From Mesorhizobium sp. CA14 (GTDB lineage: Bacteria; Pseudomonadota; Alphaproteobacteria; Rhizobiales; Rhizobiaceae), in assembly GCF_020165195.1 (NCBI RefSeq), contig NZ_JAIUHR010000019.1:49387-113386 (forward strand): a DNA stretch of 64,000 nucleotides, in the 5' to 3' direction. The notes below the pieces were generated by a model. That model searched no databases and was not told where the DNA came from. It saw only the letters and a program-made list of their open reading frames with translations. The translations under genes and the position numbers were made by a program. This document shows, piece after piece, positions 26,373 to 36,046 of the stretch. Each line of letters opens with the position of its first letter. The stretch's first letter is position 1.

Positions 26373-26771
26373 TCACTCCACACTCAGTCCGTATCGCTCA
26401 ACCACCGCTGGGTTGATCAGCTTGGCGTGCAGCGTCATCAGCACGATCTGCGCATCGAAACTGTCGCCCGCCTCAAGCGCCGCCTCGATGCGGCGCTCGA
26501 CCTCCAAGGTCGGCTCGCGGCCGTTGGCCTGCTCGAACACCTGTGGCCCGGCGACGCAATAGCCGCAGAGCTGCGCCACGGATTGATAGGCGCCTGCCGG
26601 CGGCTCATCCGGCCAGCGGTCGTTCATCAGATTGACGATGGTAAGCTTCACACCCTCGGGCACCAGGGCCGGATGCAGGTCGGCCGCACGCAACGCGTCG
26701 TCGAGCTGGCGCAGATCGCCGGAGCGGCCGAACATGCCGAGAAAGCCGAGGGAAGAACGCCGTTTCGCCAC
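26373..26771 (-). CDS. Conserved hypothetical protein, 132 residues
   Basis: I do not recognise this protein with confidence. It starts MAKRRSSLGFLGMFGRSGDL and is soluble-looking, with no signal peptide or membrane segment and two cysteines in QLCGYCVAGPQ (a CxxC-like GYC context). The remainder is helical with an acidic middle (GREPTLEVERRIEAALEAGD). Codon use is like the neighbours, and the length and clean frame support a real gene. It follows the dehydratase gene on the same strand but a terminator lies between them, so it is probably transcribed alone. Confidence 0.6.
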   Translation of the reverse strand: MAKRRSSLGFLGMFGRSGDLRQLDDALRAADLHPALVPEGVKLTIVNLMNDRWPDEPPAGAYQSVAQLCGYCVAGPQVFEQANGREPTLEVERRIEAALEAGDSFDAQIVLMTLHAKLINPAVVERYGLSVE

Positions 26772-26844
26772 GATAATCTGTCCCTTCGTGAGCTGCCGAG
26801 GTCGAGCTTATCTGTGGGTTCTTTGGATATGAAACAAGGGCCAC

Positions 26845-26880
26845 AAAAAAGGCGGCCCGCCGTCGGCAAGCCGCCCTTTT
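26845..26880 (-). terminator. Intrinsic terminator after the dehydratase gene
   Basis: On the minus strand GGCGGC (from 26875-26870) pairs with GCCGCC (26856-26851) and is followed by six Ts (26850-26845). On the plus strand CTTTT also follows, so it could stop transcription in both directions. Confidence 0.75.
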
Positions 26881-26898
26881 GATTGGCCGAATATAGGC

Positions 26899-28704
26899 TC
26901 AATGATTGTCGCGCGGCACGCCGCTAGTATGGGCGACGTCCTGGTATTTCACCGCCGGTTTCAGCACCATGCCGGCCGAGAACTGGTCGACCATACCGCG
27001 CTGGATCTCCTGCCAAGGCGTCTGGTGTTGGGGATAGTGATAGCCGCCATTGGCCTGCAGCGCGGCGCGCCGCTTGGCGATCTCCTCGTCGCTGACGAGG
27101 ATATTGGCCGTGCCCTTCCTCAGGTCGATGCGGACGCGGTCGCCGCTCTTGAGCAGCGCCAGCCCGCCGCCGATCGCGGCTTCGGGCGAAGCATTGAGGA
27201 TCGACGGGGAGCCCGACGTGCCGGACTGGCGGCCGTCACCGATGCAGGCAAGAGCGTGGATGCCCTTCTTGATGAGGTAGGCCGGCGGCTGCATGTTGAC
27301 CACCTCGGCGCCGCCCGGATAGCCGACCGGACCGGCGCCGCGCATGAACAGGATCGTGTGCTCGTCGATGCCCTGCGCCGGATCGTCGATCCGGGCGTGA
27401 TAATCCTCCGGCCCGTCGAAGACCATGGCGTTGCCCTCGAAGGCCTCGGGGTCGTTCGGGTTTGAGAGGTAGCGCTCACGGAATTCGGGCGAGATGCCGC
27501 TGGTCTTCATGATGGCGGAATCGAACAGATTGCCCTTCAGATTGATGAAGCCGGCATTGGCCTTGAGCGGCTTGTCGGCGCTGCGGATCACGTCGTGATT
27601 CTCGTTGACGGCATCCTTGCAATTGTCGCCCATCGTCCTGCCGTTGGCGGTGATCGCACCGGGATGCGGCAGCAGTCCGGCCTTCATCAATTCGGCGACG
27701 ACCGCCGGCACGCCGCCGGCATGGTGATAATCCTCGCCGAGATACTCGCCCGTCGGCTGCAGATTGACCAGCAGCGGGATGTCGAGGCCGATCTTCTGCC
27801 AGTCGTCATTGTCGAGCGGCACGCCGAGATGACGGGCGATGGCGTTGAGGTGGATCGGCGCGTTGGTGGAGCCGCCGATGGCAGAGTTGACGACGATGGC
27901 GTTCTCGAACGCCTCGCGCGTCATGATATCGGACGGCTTCAGATCCTCATGCACCATCTCGACGATGCGCTTGCCCGTCTCGTAGGAAATCTGGCCGCGC
28001 TCGCGATAAGGTGCGGGAATGGCGGCAGAGCCCGGCAGCTGCATGCCGAGCGCCTCGGCCAGCGAGTTCATCGTGGTGGCGGTGCCCATGGTGTTGCAAT
28101 AGCCGGTCGACGGCGCCGAGGAGGCGACGATGTCCATGAACTCGTCATAGTTGATCTCGCCGGCCGAGAGCCTTTGCCGGGATTCCCAGACGATGGTGCC
28201 AGAGCCGGTGCGCTTGCCCTTGTGCCAGCCATTGAGCATCGGGCCGACCGACAGCGCGATCGCCGGAATGTTGACGGTAGCCGCCGCCATCAGCAGCGCC
28301 GGCGTGGTCTTATCGCAACCGACGGTCAGCACGACGCCGTCGAGCGGATAGCCGTAGAGCACCTCGACTAGGCTGAGATAGGCAAGGTTGCGGTCGAGCG
28401 CGGCGGTGGGGCGTTTGCCGGTCTCCTGGATCGGGTGGCACGGGAACTCGAAGGGAATGCCGCCCATCGAGACGATGCCTTCGCGCACGCGTTTGGCGAG
28501 CTCGAGGTGATGCCGATTGCAGGGCGAAAGATCGGAACCGGTCTGCGCGATGCCGATCAGCGGCTTGCCCGACATCAGCTCGGCGCGCGTCAGGCCGTAA
28601 TTGAGGTAGCGCTCGAGATAGAGCGCCGTCATGCCCGGATTGTCGGGATTGTCGAACCACTCCTGCGAGCGAAATTTCTTCTTCTTGGTGGGGGCGCCTG
28701 CCAT
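26899..28704 (-). CDS. IlvD/Edd-family dehydratase, sugar-acid (pentonate) type
   Basis: Fe-S dehydratase of 601 residues that removes water from a vicinal diol acid. The size and motifs favour the L-arabonate/D-xylonate-type branch over dihydroxyacid dehydratase. Cluster-binding cysteines are likely in SPCNRHH, TVGCDKTTPA and TGYCNTMGTA, and the C-terminal active site GDGRQSGTSGSPSILN is conserved. The ATG at 28704 was chosen (MAGAPTKKKKF) with a short leader. The gene stands alone with its own terminator; the sugar acid cannot be read from sequence. Confidence 0.9.
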   Translation of the reverse strand: MAGAPTKKKKFRSQEWFDNPDNPGMTALYLERYLNYGLTRAELMSGKPLIGIAQTGSDLSPCNRHHLELAKRVREGIVSMGGIPFEFPCHPIQETGKRPTAALDRNLAYLSLVEVLYGYPLDGVVLTVGCDKTTPALLMAAATVNIPAIALSVGPMLNGWHKGKRTGSGTIVWESRQRLSAGEINYDEFMDIVASSAPSTGYCNTMGTATTMNSLAEALGMQLPGSAAIPAPYRERGQISYETGKRIVEMVHEDLKPSDIMTREAFENAIVVNSAIGGSTNAPIHLNAIARHLGVPLDNDDWQKIGLDIPLLVNLQPTGEYLGEDYHHAGGVPAVVAELMKAGLLPHPGAITANGRTMGDNCKDAVNENHDVIRSADKPLKANAGFINLKGNLFDSAIMKTSGISPEFRERYLSNPNDPEAFEGNAMVFDGPEDYHARIDDPAQGIDEHTILFMRGAGPVGYPGGAEVVNMQPPAYLIKKGIHALACIGDGRQSGTSGSPSILNASPEAAIGGGLALLKSGDRVRIDLRKGTANILVSDEEIAKRRAALQANGGYHYPQHQTPWQEIQRGMVDQFSAGMVLKPAVKYQDVAHTSGVPRDNH

Positions 28705-28854
28705 GGTGGTCTCCGTATTTGTATGACAAATCGATAGGACAATGCGTCCATGCAGGCAAGAGGCAGGCGCAGCCGGAACCCGGACTTTGGTGCGATAGAC
28801 TTGTTTCGGGCCGCGCGCTACGACCAACCGGCATCAGCAATCCGGGAGGTCTTG

Positions 28855-29304
28855 ATGGCTTTGGTGATCGAAGGCGAGGAGCGGATCGCCGCACCCATCG
28901 AAAAAGTGTGGGAAGCCCTCAACGATCCGGAGATCCTGAAAGTGGCGATTCCCGGCTGCCAGCACCTCGAGAAGAATTCGGACACGGGGATGGCGGCGAC
29001 CGTGGTGCTGAAGATCGGGCCGATCAAGGCGACTTTCAACGGCGAAGTCACGCTGAAAAACCTCAAGCCGCCGCATTCCTACACCATCCAGGGCGAAGGC
29101 AAGGGCGGCGTTGCCGGTTTCGCCAAGGGCGGCGCCGACGTCACGCTGACTGCCGACGGGGCGGACTCGACAATGCTCAAATACGCCGCCAAGGCCGAGG
29201 TCGGGGGCAAGATCGCGCAACTCGGCAGCCGGCTGATCGAGTCGACATCGAAGAAATTGGCGGGGCAGTTCTTCTCGACATTCGGCGAGAAGGTCGGCGC
29301 GTGA
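28855..29304 (+). CDS. CoxG-like SRPBCC-family protein
   Basis: Protein of 149 residues similar to carbon monoxide dehydrogenase subunit G, a START-like fold. IAAPIEKVWEALNDPEIL and AIPGCQHLEK at the N-terminus, then IKATFNGEVTL and a C-terminal helix (LGSRLIESTSKKLAGQFF) are diagnostic. CoxG aids maturation or membrane attachment of molybdenum hydroxylases. No coxLMS genes lie nearby, so its partner is elsewhere. The ATG at 28855 has GGGAGGT upstream. It converges on the Mrp gene with a 7-base gap. Confidence 0.87.
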   Translation: MALVIEGEERIAAPIEKVWEALNDPEILKVAIPGCQHLEKNSDTGMAATVVLKIGPIKATFNGEVTLKNLKPPHSYTIQGEGKGGVAGFAKGGADVTLTADGADSTMLKYAAKAEVGGKIAQLGSRLIESTSKKLAGQFFSTFGEKVGA

Positions 29305-29311
29305 CCGAGAA

Positions 29312-30487
29312 TTATTCGAACACGATGCTTGGCACCGCGGCTTCGGCAGCGCTTCGCTCCTCCTGGACCCGATCCCAGACCTTGCTTGCGATATCGCGAT
29401 AGATCTTCGCCTCGGCGCCCTCCGGCTTCGAGGCGACGACCGGAGCGCCGGCGTCCGAGCTTTCGCGGATGCCCATTTCCAGCGGCACCTCGCCGAGGAA
29501 GGTGACGCCGAGACGCTCGGCCTCGCGCCGCGCGCCGCCATGGCCGAAAATGTCGTAGCGCTTGCCGGTGTCGGGAGCGAGGAAATAGCTCATATTCTCG
29601 ACGATGCCGAGCAGCGGCACGTCGACCTTCTTGAACATGTTGAGGCCCTTGCGGGCGTCGATCAGCGCCAGATCCTGCGGTGTCGAGACGATGACGGCGC
29701 CGGCGAGCGGTACCTGCTGGGCCATGGTGAGCTGGGCATCGCCGGTGCCGGGCGGCATGTCGACCACCAGCACGTCGAGCGGACCCCATTCGACCTCGCG
29801 CAGCATTTGCGTCAGCGCCGACATCACCATCGGGCCGCGCCAGATCATCGGCGTCTCCTCATCGACGAGGAAGCCCATCGACATCACCTTGAGGCCGTAA
29901 TTCTGCATCGGCTTCAGCACCTTGCCGTCGACGGTCTGCGGCCGGCCGTGGATGTTGAGCAACCGCGGCATGGACGGGCCGTAGATGTCGGCATCGAGCA
30001 CGCCGACCTTCAGCCCGTTGGCGGCAAGGCCGAGCGCCAGGTTGACCGCGGTGGTCGACTTGCCGACGCCGCCCTTGCCGGAGGCGACGGCGATGATGGC
30101 GTCGATGCCGGGCACGCCGCGCTTGCCATGGCTCTGCGAGGCGGGTGCATGCGGCGCGGGGCGCGGCGGCGCAGGCTGCGGAGCGGCGGGCCGCGGAGGA
30201 GCCGGGCGCGGCGGAACCGGCGCTTCCATGCCGCCGCCCTTCTTCTCCGCCGTCAGCGCGACGACGGCGCTGGCGACGCCGGGGATGGCCTTCACCGCGC
30301 GCTCGGCGGCGGCGCGCAACGGCTCCAGCTCCTGGGCGCGCGCGGCGGGAACGGTGATCGAGAAGAACACCTTGGAATCGGCAATGAATATCTCCGACAC
30401 CATGCCGAGATCGACGATATTGCCGGTGAAGTCCGGCCCGTTCACCGTCTTCAGGCGCTCGATGACGGATTCCTTGGTAACGGTCAT
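29312..30487 (-). CDS. Mrp/NBP35-family P-loop ATPase (Fe-S carrier-like)
   Basis: Protein of 391 residues with an N-terminal MIP18/DUF59 domain (about 1-80), a Pro/Ala-rich linker (APPRPAPPRPAAPQPAP), and a deviant Walker A ATPase (ASGKGGVGKSTT). Mrp/ApbC proteins load Fe-S clusters onto targets. The C-terminal CxxC that usually bridges a cluster between subunits after ENMS is missing: the sequence reads VENMSYFLAPDTGKRYD. The start ATG at 30487 follows a GAAAG-type site. It faces the CoxG-like gene, an interesting but unproven maturation pairing. Confidence 0.92.
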   Translation of the reverse strand: MTVTKESVIERLKTVNGPDFTGNIVDLGMVSEIFIADSKVFFSITVPAARAQELEPLRAAAERAVKAIPGVASAVVALTAEKKGGGMEAPVPPRPAPPRPAAPQPAPPRPAPHAPASQSHGKRGVPGIDAIIAVASGKGGVGKSTTAVNLALGLAANGLKVGVLDADIYGPSMPRLLNIHGRPQTVDGKVLKPMQNYGLKVMSMGFLVDEETPMIWRGPMVMSALTQMLREVEWGPLDVLVVDMPPGTGDAQLTMAQQVPLAGAVIVSTPQDLALIDARKGLNMFKKVDVPLLGIVENMSYFLAPDTGKRYDIFGHGGARREAERLGVTFLGEVPLEMGIRESSDAGAPVVASKPEGAEAKIYRDIASKVWDRVQEERSAAEAAVPSIVFE

Positions 30488-30691
30488 GATCTTTCCTCGG
30501 CGTTTGGCGTTCCAGATAGTGCAGTTTCCCGGCAGAACCAAGCCGTGGCGCAACGGCTCGCCCGGCGTGCCCCGGTAAAGCGGAGGATGATGTCGGATTT
30601 GGCCACGGCCGCGGCGCAGACCCGGTCATAGCCAAACGGCGCGCCCGCGCTATCTCCACTGCCATCACGACAACCGGAGAAGGAGACGGTC

Positions 30692-31069
30692 ATGCTCGAA
30701 AACAGCAATGTGACAGCCAATCTCGCGGTGAAGGACATCGCCAAGGCAAGGGCGTTCTACGAGGGTACTCTGGGCCTCAGCCAAGTGGACGACATGGATG
30801 GCGAGCTGATCGTCTATAAGAGCGGCGACACACTTATCAACGTCTACCATTCGCAATTTGCCGGCACCAACAAGGCGACGGCCGCAACCTGGGCGGTAGG
30901 CGACCGGATCGAGCCGATCGTCAAATCGCTACGGTCGAAGGGCGTCAGCTTCGAGCACTATGATATGCCCGGCCTGTCGCTCGAAGGCGACATTCACGTC
31001 GGCTCCGGCATGAAGGTGGCCTGGTTCAAGGATCCCGACGGCAACATCCTGAACCTGGTGGGCAAATAG
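30692..31069 (+). CDS. VOC/glyoxalase-superfamily protein
   Basis: Single vicinal-oxygen-chelate domain of 125 residues. It begins NSNVTANLAVKDIAKARAFYEGTLGL-like (quoted in part as LAVKDIAKARAFYEG) and ends VAWFKDPDGNILNLVGK, the classic VOC C-terminus. Metal-ligand positions are not clear, so it could be an enzyme or a binding protein. GGAGAAGGAGA precedes the ATG. It is a single gene between two leftward units. Confidence 0.85.
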   Translation: MLENSNVTANLAVKDIAKARAFYEGTLGLSQVDDMDGELIVYKSGDTLINVYHSQFAGTNKATAATWAVGDRIEPIVKSLRSKGVSFEHYDMPGLSLEGDIHVGSGMKVAWFKDPDGNILNLVGK

Positions 31070-31100
31070 CGCCCACTCTCAGGCGGGGTCCGGGTTCTCG

Positions 31101-32105
31101 TCATCCGGCCAGCCTTGCAGCGAGATAGGTCAATGCCGAGATCGCAGCCGTCGCCGGCAAGGTGATCACCCAGGCGACGACGATGTTGCCGGCGATGCCC
31201 CAGCGCACGGCGGAGACGCGGCGGGCGGCGCCCACGCCGATGATGGCGCCTGTGATGGTGTGCGTCGTCGAGACCGGGACACCGAGCCAGGTGGCAGCGA
31301 AAAGCGTTATGGCGCCGCCGGTCTCGGCGCAAAAACCCTGCATCGGGTTCAGCCGCGTGATCTTCGATCCCATCGTGTGGACGATGCGCCAGCCGCCGAG
31401 CAGCGTGCCCAGCGCCAGCGCCGACTGGCAGGTCAGCACCACCCAAAGCGGCACATAGAAAGTCGGGCCGAGCGCGCCTTGCGAAAAGAGCAGCACGGCG
31501 ATGATGCCCATGGTCTTCTGCGCGTCGTTGCCGCCATGCCCCAGCGAATAGAGTGAGGCGGAAAAGAACTGCAGCACGCGAAAGCTGTTGTCGACCGCGA
31601 ACGGCGTCTGGCGCACGAACAGCCAGGAGACGATGAGGACGAGGACAAGCGCCAGCACGAATCCCGTCGCCGGCGAGAGCACGATGGCCGCGACCGTCTT
31701 GCCGAGCCCGGACCAGACGATGGCGCCGGTTCCGGCCTTGGCGACGCCGGCGCCGACCAGCCCGCCGATCAGCGCATGCGAGCTGCTCGACGGAATGCCG
31801 GCGACCCAGGTGACGATGTTCCAGACGATGGCGCCGACAAGTGCCGAGAAAATCACCGCCGGGGTGACGATGCTGGCATCGATGATGCCTTTTCCCACAG
31901 TCTCGGCGACATGCAGACCGAAGAACAGGAAGGCGATGAAATTGAAGAACGCCGCCCAGAACACCGCGTAATGCGGCCTGAGAACCCGGGTGGAGACGAT
32001 GGTCGCGATCGAGTTGGCGGCATCGTGCAGGCCGTTGAGGAAATCGAAGAACAGCGCCACGGCAACGAGGCCGATCAGCAGGGGAAAAGCGATCGTGGCT
32101 TCCAT
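31101..32105 (-). CDS. pit: PiT-family inorganic phosphate transporter
   Basis: Integral membrane protein of 334 residues with about ten hydrophobic segments. The family repeat GLHDAANSIATIVSTRVL near the N-terminus is matched by GHGGNDAQKTMGIIAVLL in the second half, the paired signatures of low-affinity phosphate/H+ symporters. The C-terminus has PVSTTHTITGAIIGVGAARR. It follows the DUF47 gene with a 3-base gap, a frequent arrangement, and together they import phosphate. Confidence 0.94.
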   Translation of the reverse strand: MEATIAFPLLIGLVAVALFFDFLNGLHDAANSIATIVSTRVLRPHYAVFWAAFFNFIAFLFFGLHVAETVGKGIIDASIVTPAVIFSALVGAIVWNIVTWVAGIPSSSSHALIGGLVGAGVAKAGTGAIVWSGLGKTVAAIVLSPATGFVLALVLVLIVSWLFVRQTPFAVDNSFRVLQFFSASLYSLGHGGNDAQKTMGIIAVLLFSQGALGPTFYVPLWVVLTCQSALALGTLLGGWRIVHTMGSKITRLNPMQGFCAETGGAITLFAATWLGVPVSTTHTITGAIIGVGAARRVSAVRWGIAGNIVVAWVITLPATAAISALTYLAARLAG

Positions 32106-32108
32106 CGC

Positions 32109-32750
32109 CTAAACGTTCTCGATGACGATGCCGCTGATCTCATTGGCGACATCCTCGAAACGGTCGACCACCTTTTCCAGCTGGCCATAGATCTCCGAGC
32201 CGATCAGATAAGCCATGGCGTCGCCGCGGCCGTGATGCCTGAACAGATCCTTCAGGCCCTGCTCGTGCAGATCGTCGGCGCGGCCCTCGACGCGCATGAC
32301 CTCCTCGGCGATGGCGTTAAGGCGCGCTGCGTTGGCGCCCACCTTGCCGAGCAGCGGGATCGCCTCCGCGACCAGTCGGGCGGCCTGGACGATGACCTCG
32401 CCCATTTCCCGCATCAGCGGATCGAACTCCCTCAGCTCGAACAATTTCACCGTCTTGACGGTCTTGTGCATCATGTCGATGGCATCATCCATCGACTGGA
32501 TCAGGTCCTTGATATCGCCGCGGTCGAAGGGAGTGATGAAGGAGCGCCTGACGGCAAGCAGGACCTCGGCGGTGATGCCGTCAGCCTCGTTTTCGAGATC
32601 GATGATCTTCTGGCACCAGCGGTCGATGTCCTTGCCTTGAAGAAGCTGCTCGAGGGCCTCGGCGCCGCCGACCACGGTGCGCGAATGCCGCTCGAACAGA
32701 TCGAAGAAGCGATCCTCGCGCGGCAACAGCTTGCGAAACCAGCTCAGCAT
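32109..32750 (-). CDS. DUF47/PhoU-like accessory protein of the phosphate transporter
   Basis: All-helical protein of 213 residues beginning MLSWFRKLLPREDRFFDLFE, typical of Pit accessory proteins of the DUF47 family. EADGITAEV and SMDDAIDMMHKTVK are conserved stretches that in PhoU relatives contribute acidic metal-binding patches. The ATG at 32750 has GGAGGG upstream. It precedes pit in the same transcript and probably regulates its activity. Confidence 0.92.
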   Translation of the reverse strand: MLSWFRKLLPREDRFFDLFERHSRTVVGGAEALEQLLQGKDIDRWCQKIIDLENEADGITAEVLLAVRRSFITPFDRGDIKDLIQSMDDAIDMMHKTVKTVKLFELREFDPLMREMGEVIVQAARLVAEAIPLLGKVGANAARLNAIAEEVMRVEGRADDLHEQGLKDLFRHHGRGDAMAYLIGSEIYGQLEKVVDRFEDVANEISGIVIENV

Positions 32751-32910
32751 CTTGTCCCTCCTTGCCTCCGCCCTACCCCACATAGCGCCACGCGCGGCGC
32801 GGGAAAACAGATAGCCGGCTCAAAAATGTGGACGAGACCCGATTGCGCGTGTGTCTTGCGAAGCAAGGCGATTTCCCCGACCTTGGGCCGAACGCTGCGG
32901 ATCGGATGGC

Positions 32911-33810
32911 ATGATCGACAAGCTGGAATTCTTCATCGCTCTCGCCAAGGAGGAGCATTTCGGCCGGGCCGCGGAGGTCTGCGGCGTCACCCAGCCGACC
33001 TTGTCGGCCGGCATCAAGCAGCTCGAGGAGCAGCTCGGCGTCATGCTGGTGCTGCGCGGCTCGCGCTTCCAGGGCCTGACGCCGGAAGGCAAGCAGGTGC
33101 TGGGCTGGGCGCGCCGCATCGTCGGCGATTCCCGCACAATGCGCGAGGAGATGCGGGCGGCGCGCCACGGCCTGTCCGGGCGCATCCGCATCGCCGCGAT
33201 ACCGACGGCGCTGGCCATGGTGGCGCGGCTGACGACGCCATTCCGCGAAAAGCATCCGGGCGTCACCTTCTCGGTGCTGTCGCGCACATCGATCGAAGTG
33301 CTGTCGCTGCTCGGCAATTTCGACGTCGATGCCGGCATTACCTATCTCGACAACGAGCCGCTCGGGCGCGTGACCAGCGTGCCGCTCTATGACGAGCGCT
33401 ATCAGCTGATCACGGCGGTCGGAAACCCCTATTCCGACCGCGACAAAGTGACATGGTCGGAGATCAGCCAATTGCCGCTCTGCCTGCTGACGCCGGATAT
33501 GCAGAACCGCCGCATCATCGACCAGCATCTGGCGGAAGCCGGCGTGCAGGTGCGGCCGACGCTGGAATCCAATTCGATGATCGTGCTCTTCTCGCATATC
33601 CGTACCGGTAAATGGTCGTCGATCATGCCGCTCAACCTTGCGGAAACGTTTGGCTTTTCCGAGCCGATCCGGGCGATACCGATCGTCGAGCCGGACGCCA
33701 GCCATACGGTCGGGCTGGTGGCGGCGCCGCGCGAGCCGCACACGCCGCTGGTGCAGGCGCTTCTGGGGGAGGCGATGGCGCTGGCGGACGATTTCCGCGC
33801 TCACCGCTAG
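32911..33810 (+). CDS. LysR-family regulator of formate dehydrogenase
   Basis: Regulator of 299 residues. The N-terminal winged helix MIDKLEFFIALAKEEHFGRAAEVCGVTQPTLSAGIKQLEEQLG (quoted in part) has the LysR recognition helix, and the C-terminal periplasmic-protein-like effector domain follows. The ATG at 32911 gives the classic start; longer frames are spurious. It lies upstream of and parallel to the fds operon, as in other bacteria where the FdsR regulator activates it. The T-N11-A dyad at 33838-33854 is a likely binding site. Formate or an oxidised C1 compound as effector is inferred. Confidence 0.88.
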   Translation: MIDKLEFFIALAKEEHFGRAAEVCGVTQPTLSAGIKQLEEQLGVMLVLRGSRFQGLTPEGKQVLGWARRIVGDSRTMREEMRAARHGLSGRIRIAAIPTALAMVARLTTPFREKHPGVTFSVLSRTSIEVLSLLGNFDVDAGITYLDNEPLGRVTSVPLYDERYQLITAVGNPYSDRDKVTWSEISQLPLCLLTPDMQNRRIIDQHLAEAGVQVRPTLESNSMIVLFSHIRTGKWSSIMPLNLAETFGFSEPIRAIPIVEPDASHTVGLVAAPREPHTPLVQALLGEAMALADDFRAHR

Positions 33811-33837
33811 GTTAGACAATGCGAGCCGCCGGATCTT

Positions 33838-33854
33838 GATAGAAAATTTCTATC
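33838..33854. promoter_or_regulatory. LysR-type operator before the fds operon
   Basis: GATAGAAA-A-TTTCTATC is a 17-base palindrome with perfect 8-base arms. Its ATAG...CTAT ends give the T-N11-A spacing of LysR boxes. It lies 27 bases after the LysR gene and 150 bases before the first fds start. Confidence 0.65.
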
Positions 33855-34003
33855 GAGCGACGAGAGCGCTTTATTGATTTCGGAGGTTTCCTCTGATTTC
33901 GTAAGGACTTAGCGATATTGCGCCCTATGCATGTCGTTGCCCCGAAACCGCTCTATATGCTGGGGTGACATACATTGGCCGCCACGACCAGGGAGGGCGC
34001 TGC

Positions 34004-34479
34004 GTGAGCATGCAGGCCGCAAGTACCGAGATCGCGTCGCGCACGGCGGCGATCATTGACGAGATGAAGGGCCTCGAAGGCCCGTTGCTGCCGATCCTGC
34101 ACAGCATACAGGAAGAGTTCGGCCACGTTCCGAAGGACGCGCTGCCGGTGATCGCCGATGGGCTGAACCTGTCGCGGGCCGAGGTGCACGGCGTGGTCAG
34201 CTTCTATCACGATTTCCGCGCCAAGCCTGCCGGCCGGCACGTGCTGAAGCTCTGCCAGGCCGAGGCCTGCCAGTCGATGGGCTCGGAGGCCGTCGCAGCC
34301 AAGGTCAAGCAGTTGCTCGGCATCGATTTCCACGAGACCACGCGCGACGGTTCGGTTACACTGGAGCCGGTCTACTGCCTCGGGCTTTGCGCCTGCTCGC
34401 CGTCGGCGATGCTCGACGGCGAAGTCATCGGCCGGCTCGATGACGAGAAGATCGAAGAGATCGTCGCGGAGGTACGTTC

Positions 34480-34483
<4 letters not shown>
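34004..34483 (+). CDS. fdsG: NAD-dependent formate dehydrogenase gamma subunit
   Basis: NuoE-like [2Fe-2S] subunit of the soluble molybdenum formate dehydrogenase, about 159 residues. Cluster cysteines are in KLCQAEACQSMGS and VYCLGLCACSP, giving four. LLPILHSIQEEFGHVP and LPVIADGLNLSRAEV precede them as in NuoE. The GTG at 34004 was chosen for the GGGAGGG site 7 bases upstream; an ATG follows two codons later. It overlaps fdsB by 4 bases and transfers electrons within the FdsGBA complex. Confidence 0.93.
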
Positions 34484-36036
<1,553 letters not shown>

Positions 36037-36046
36037 GAGCTGGCAG

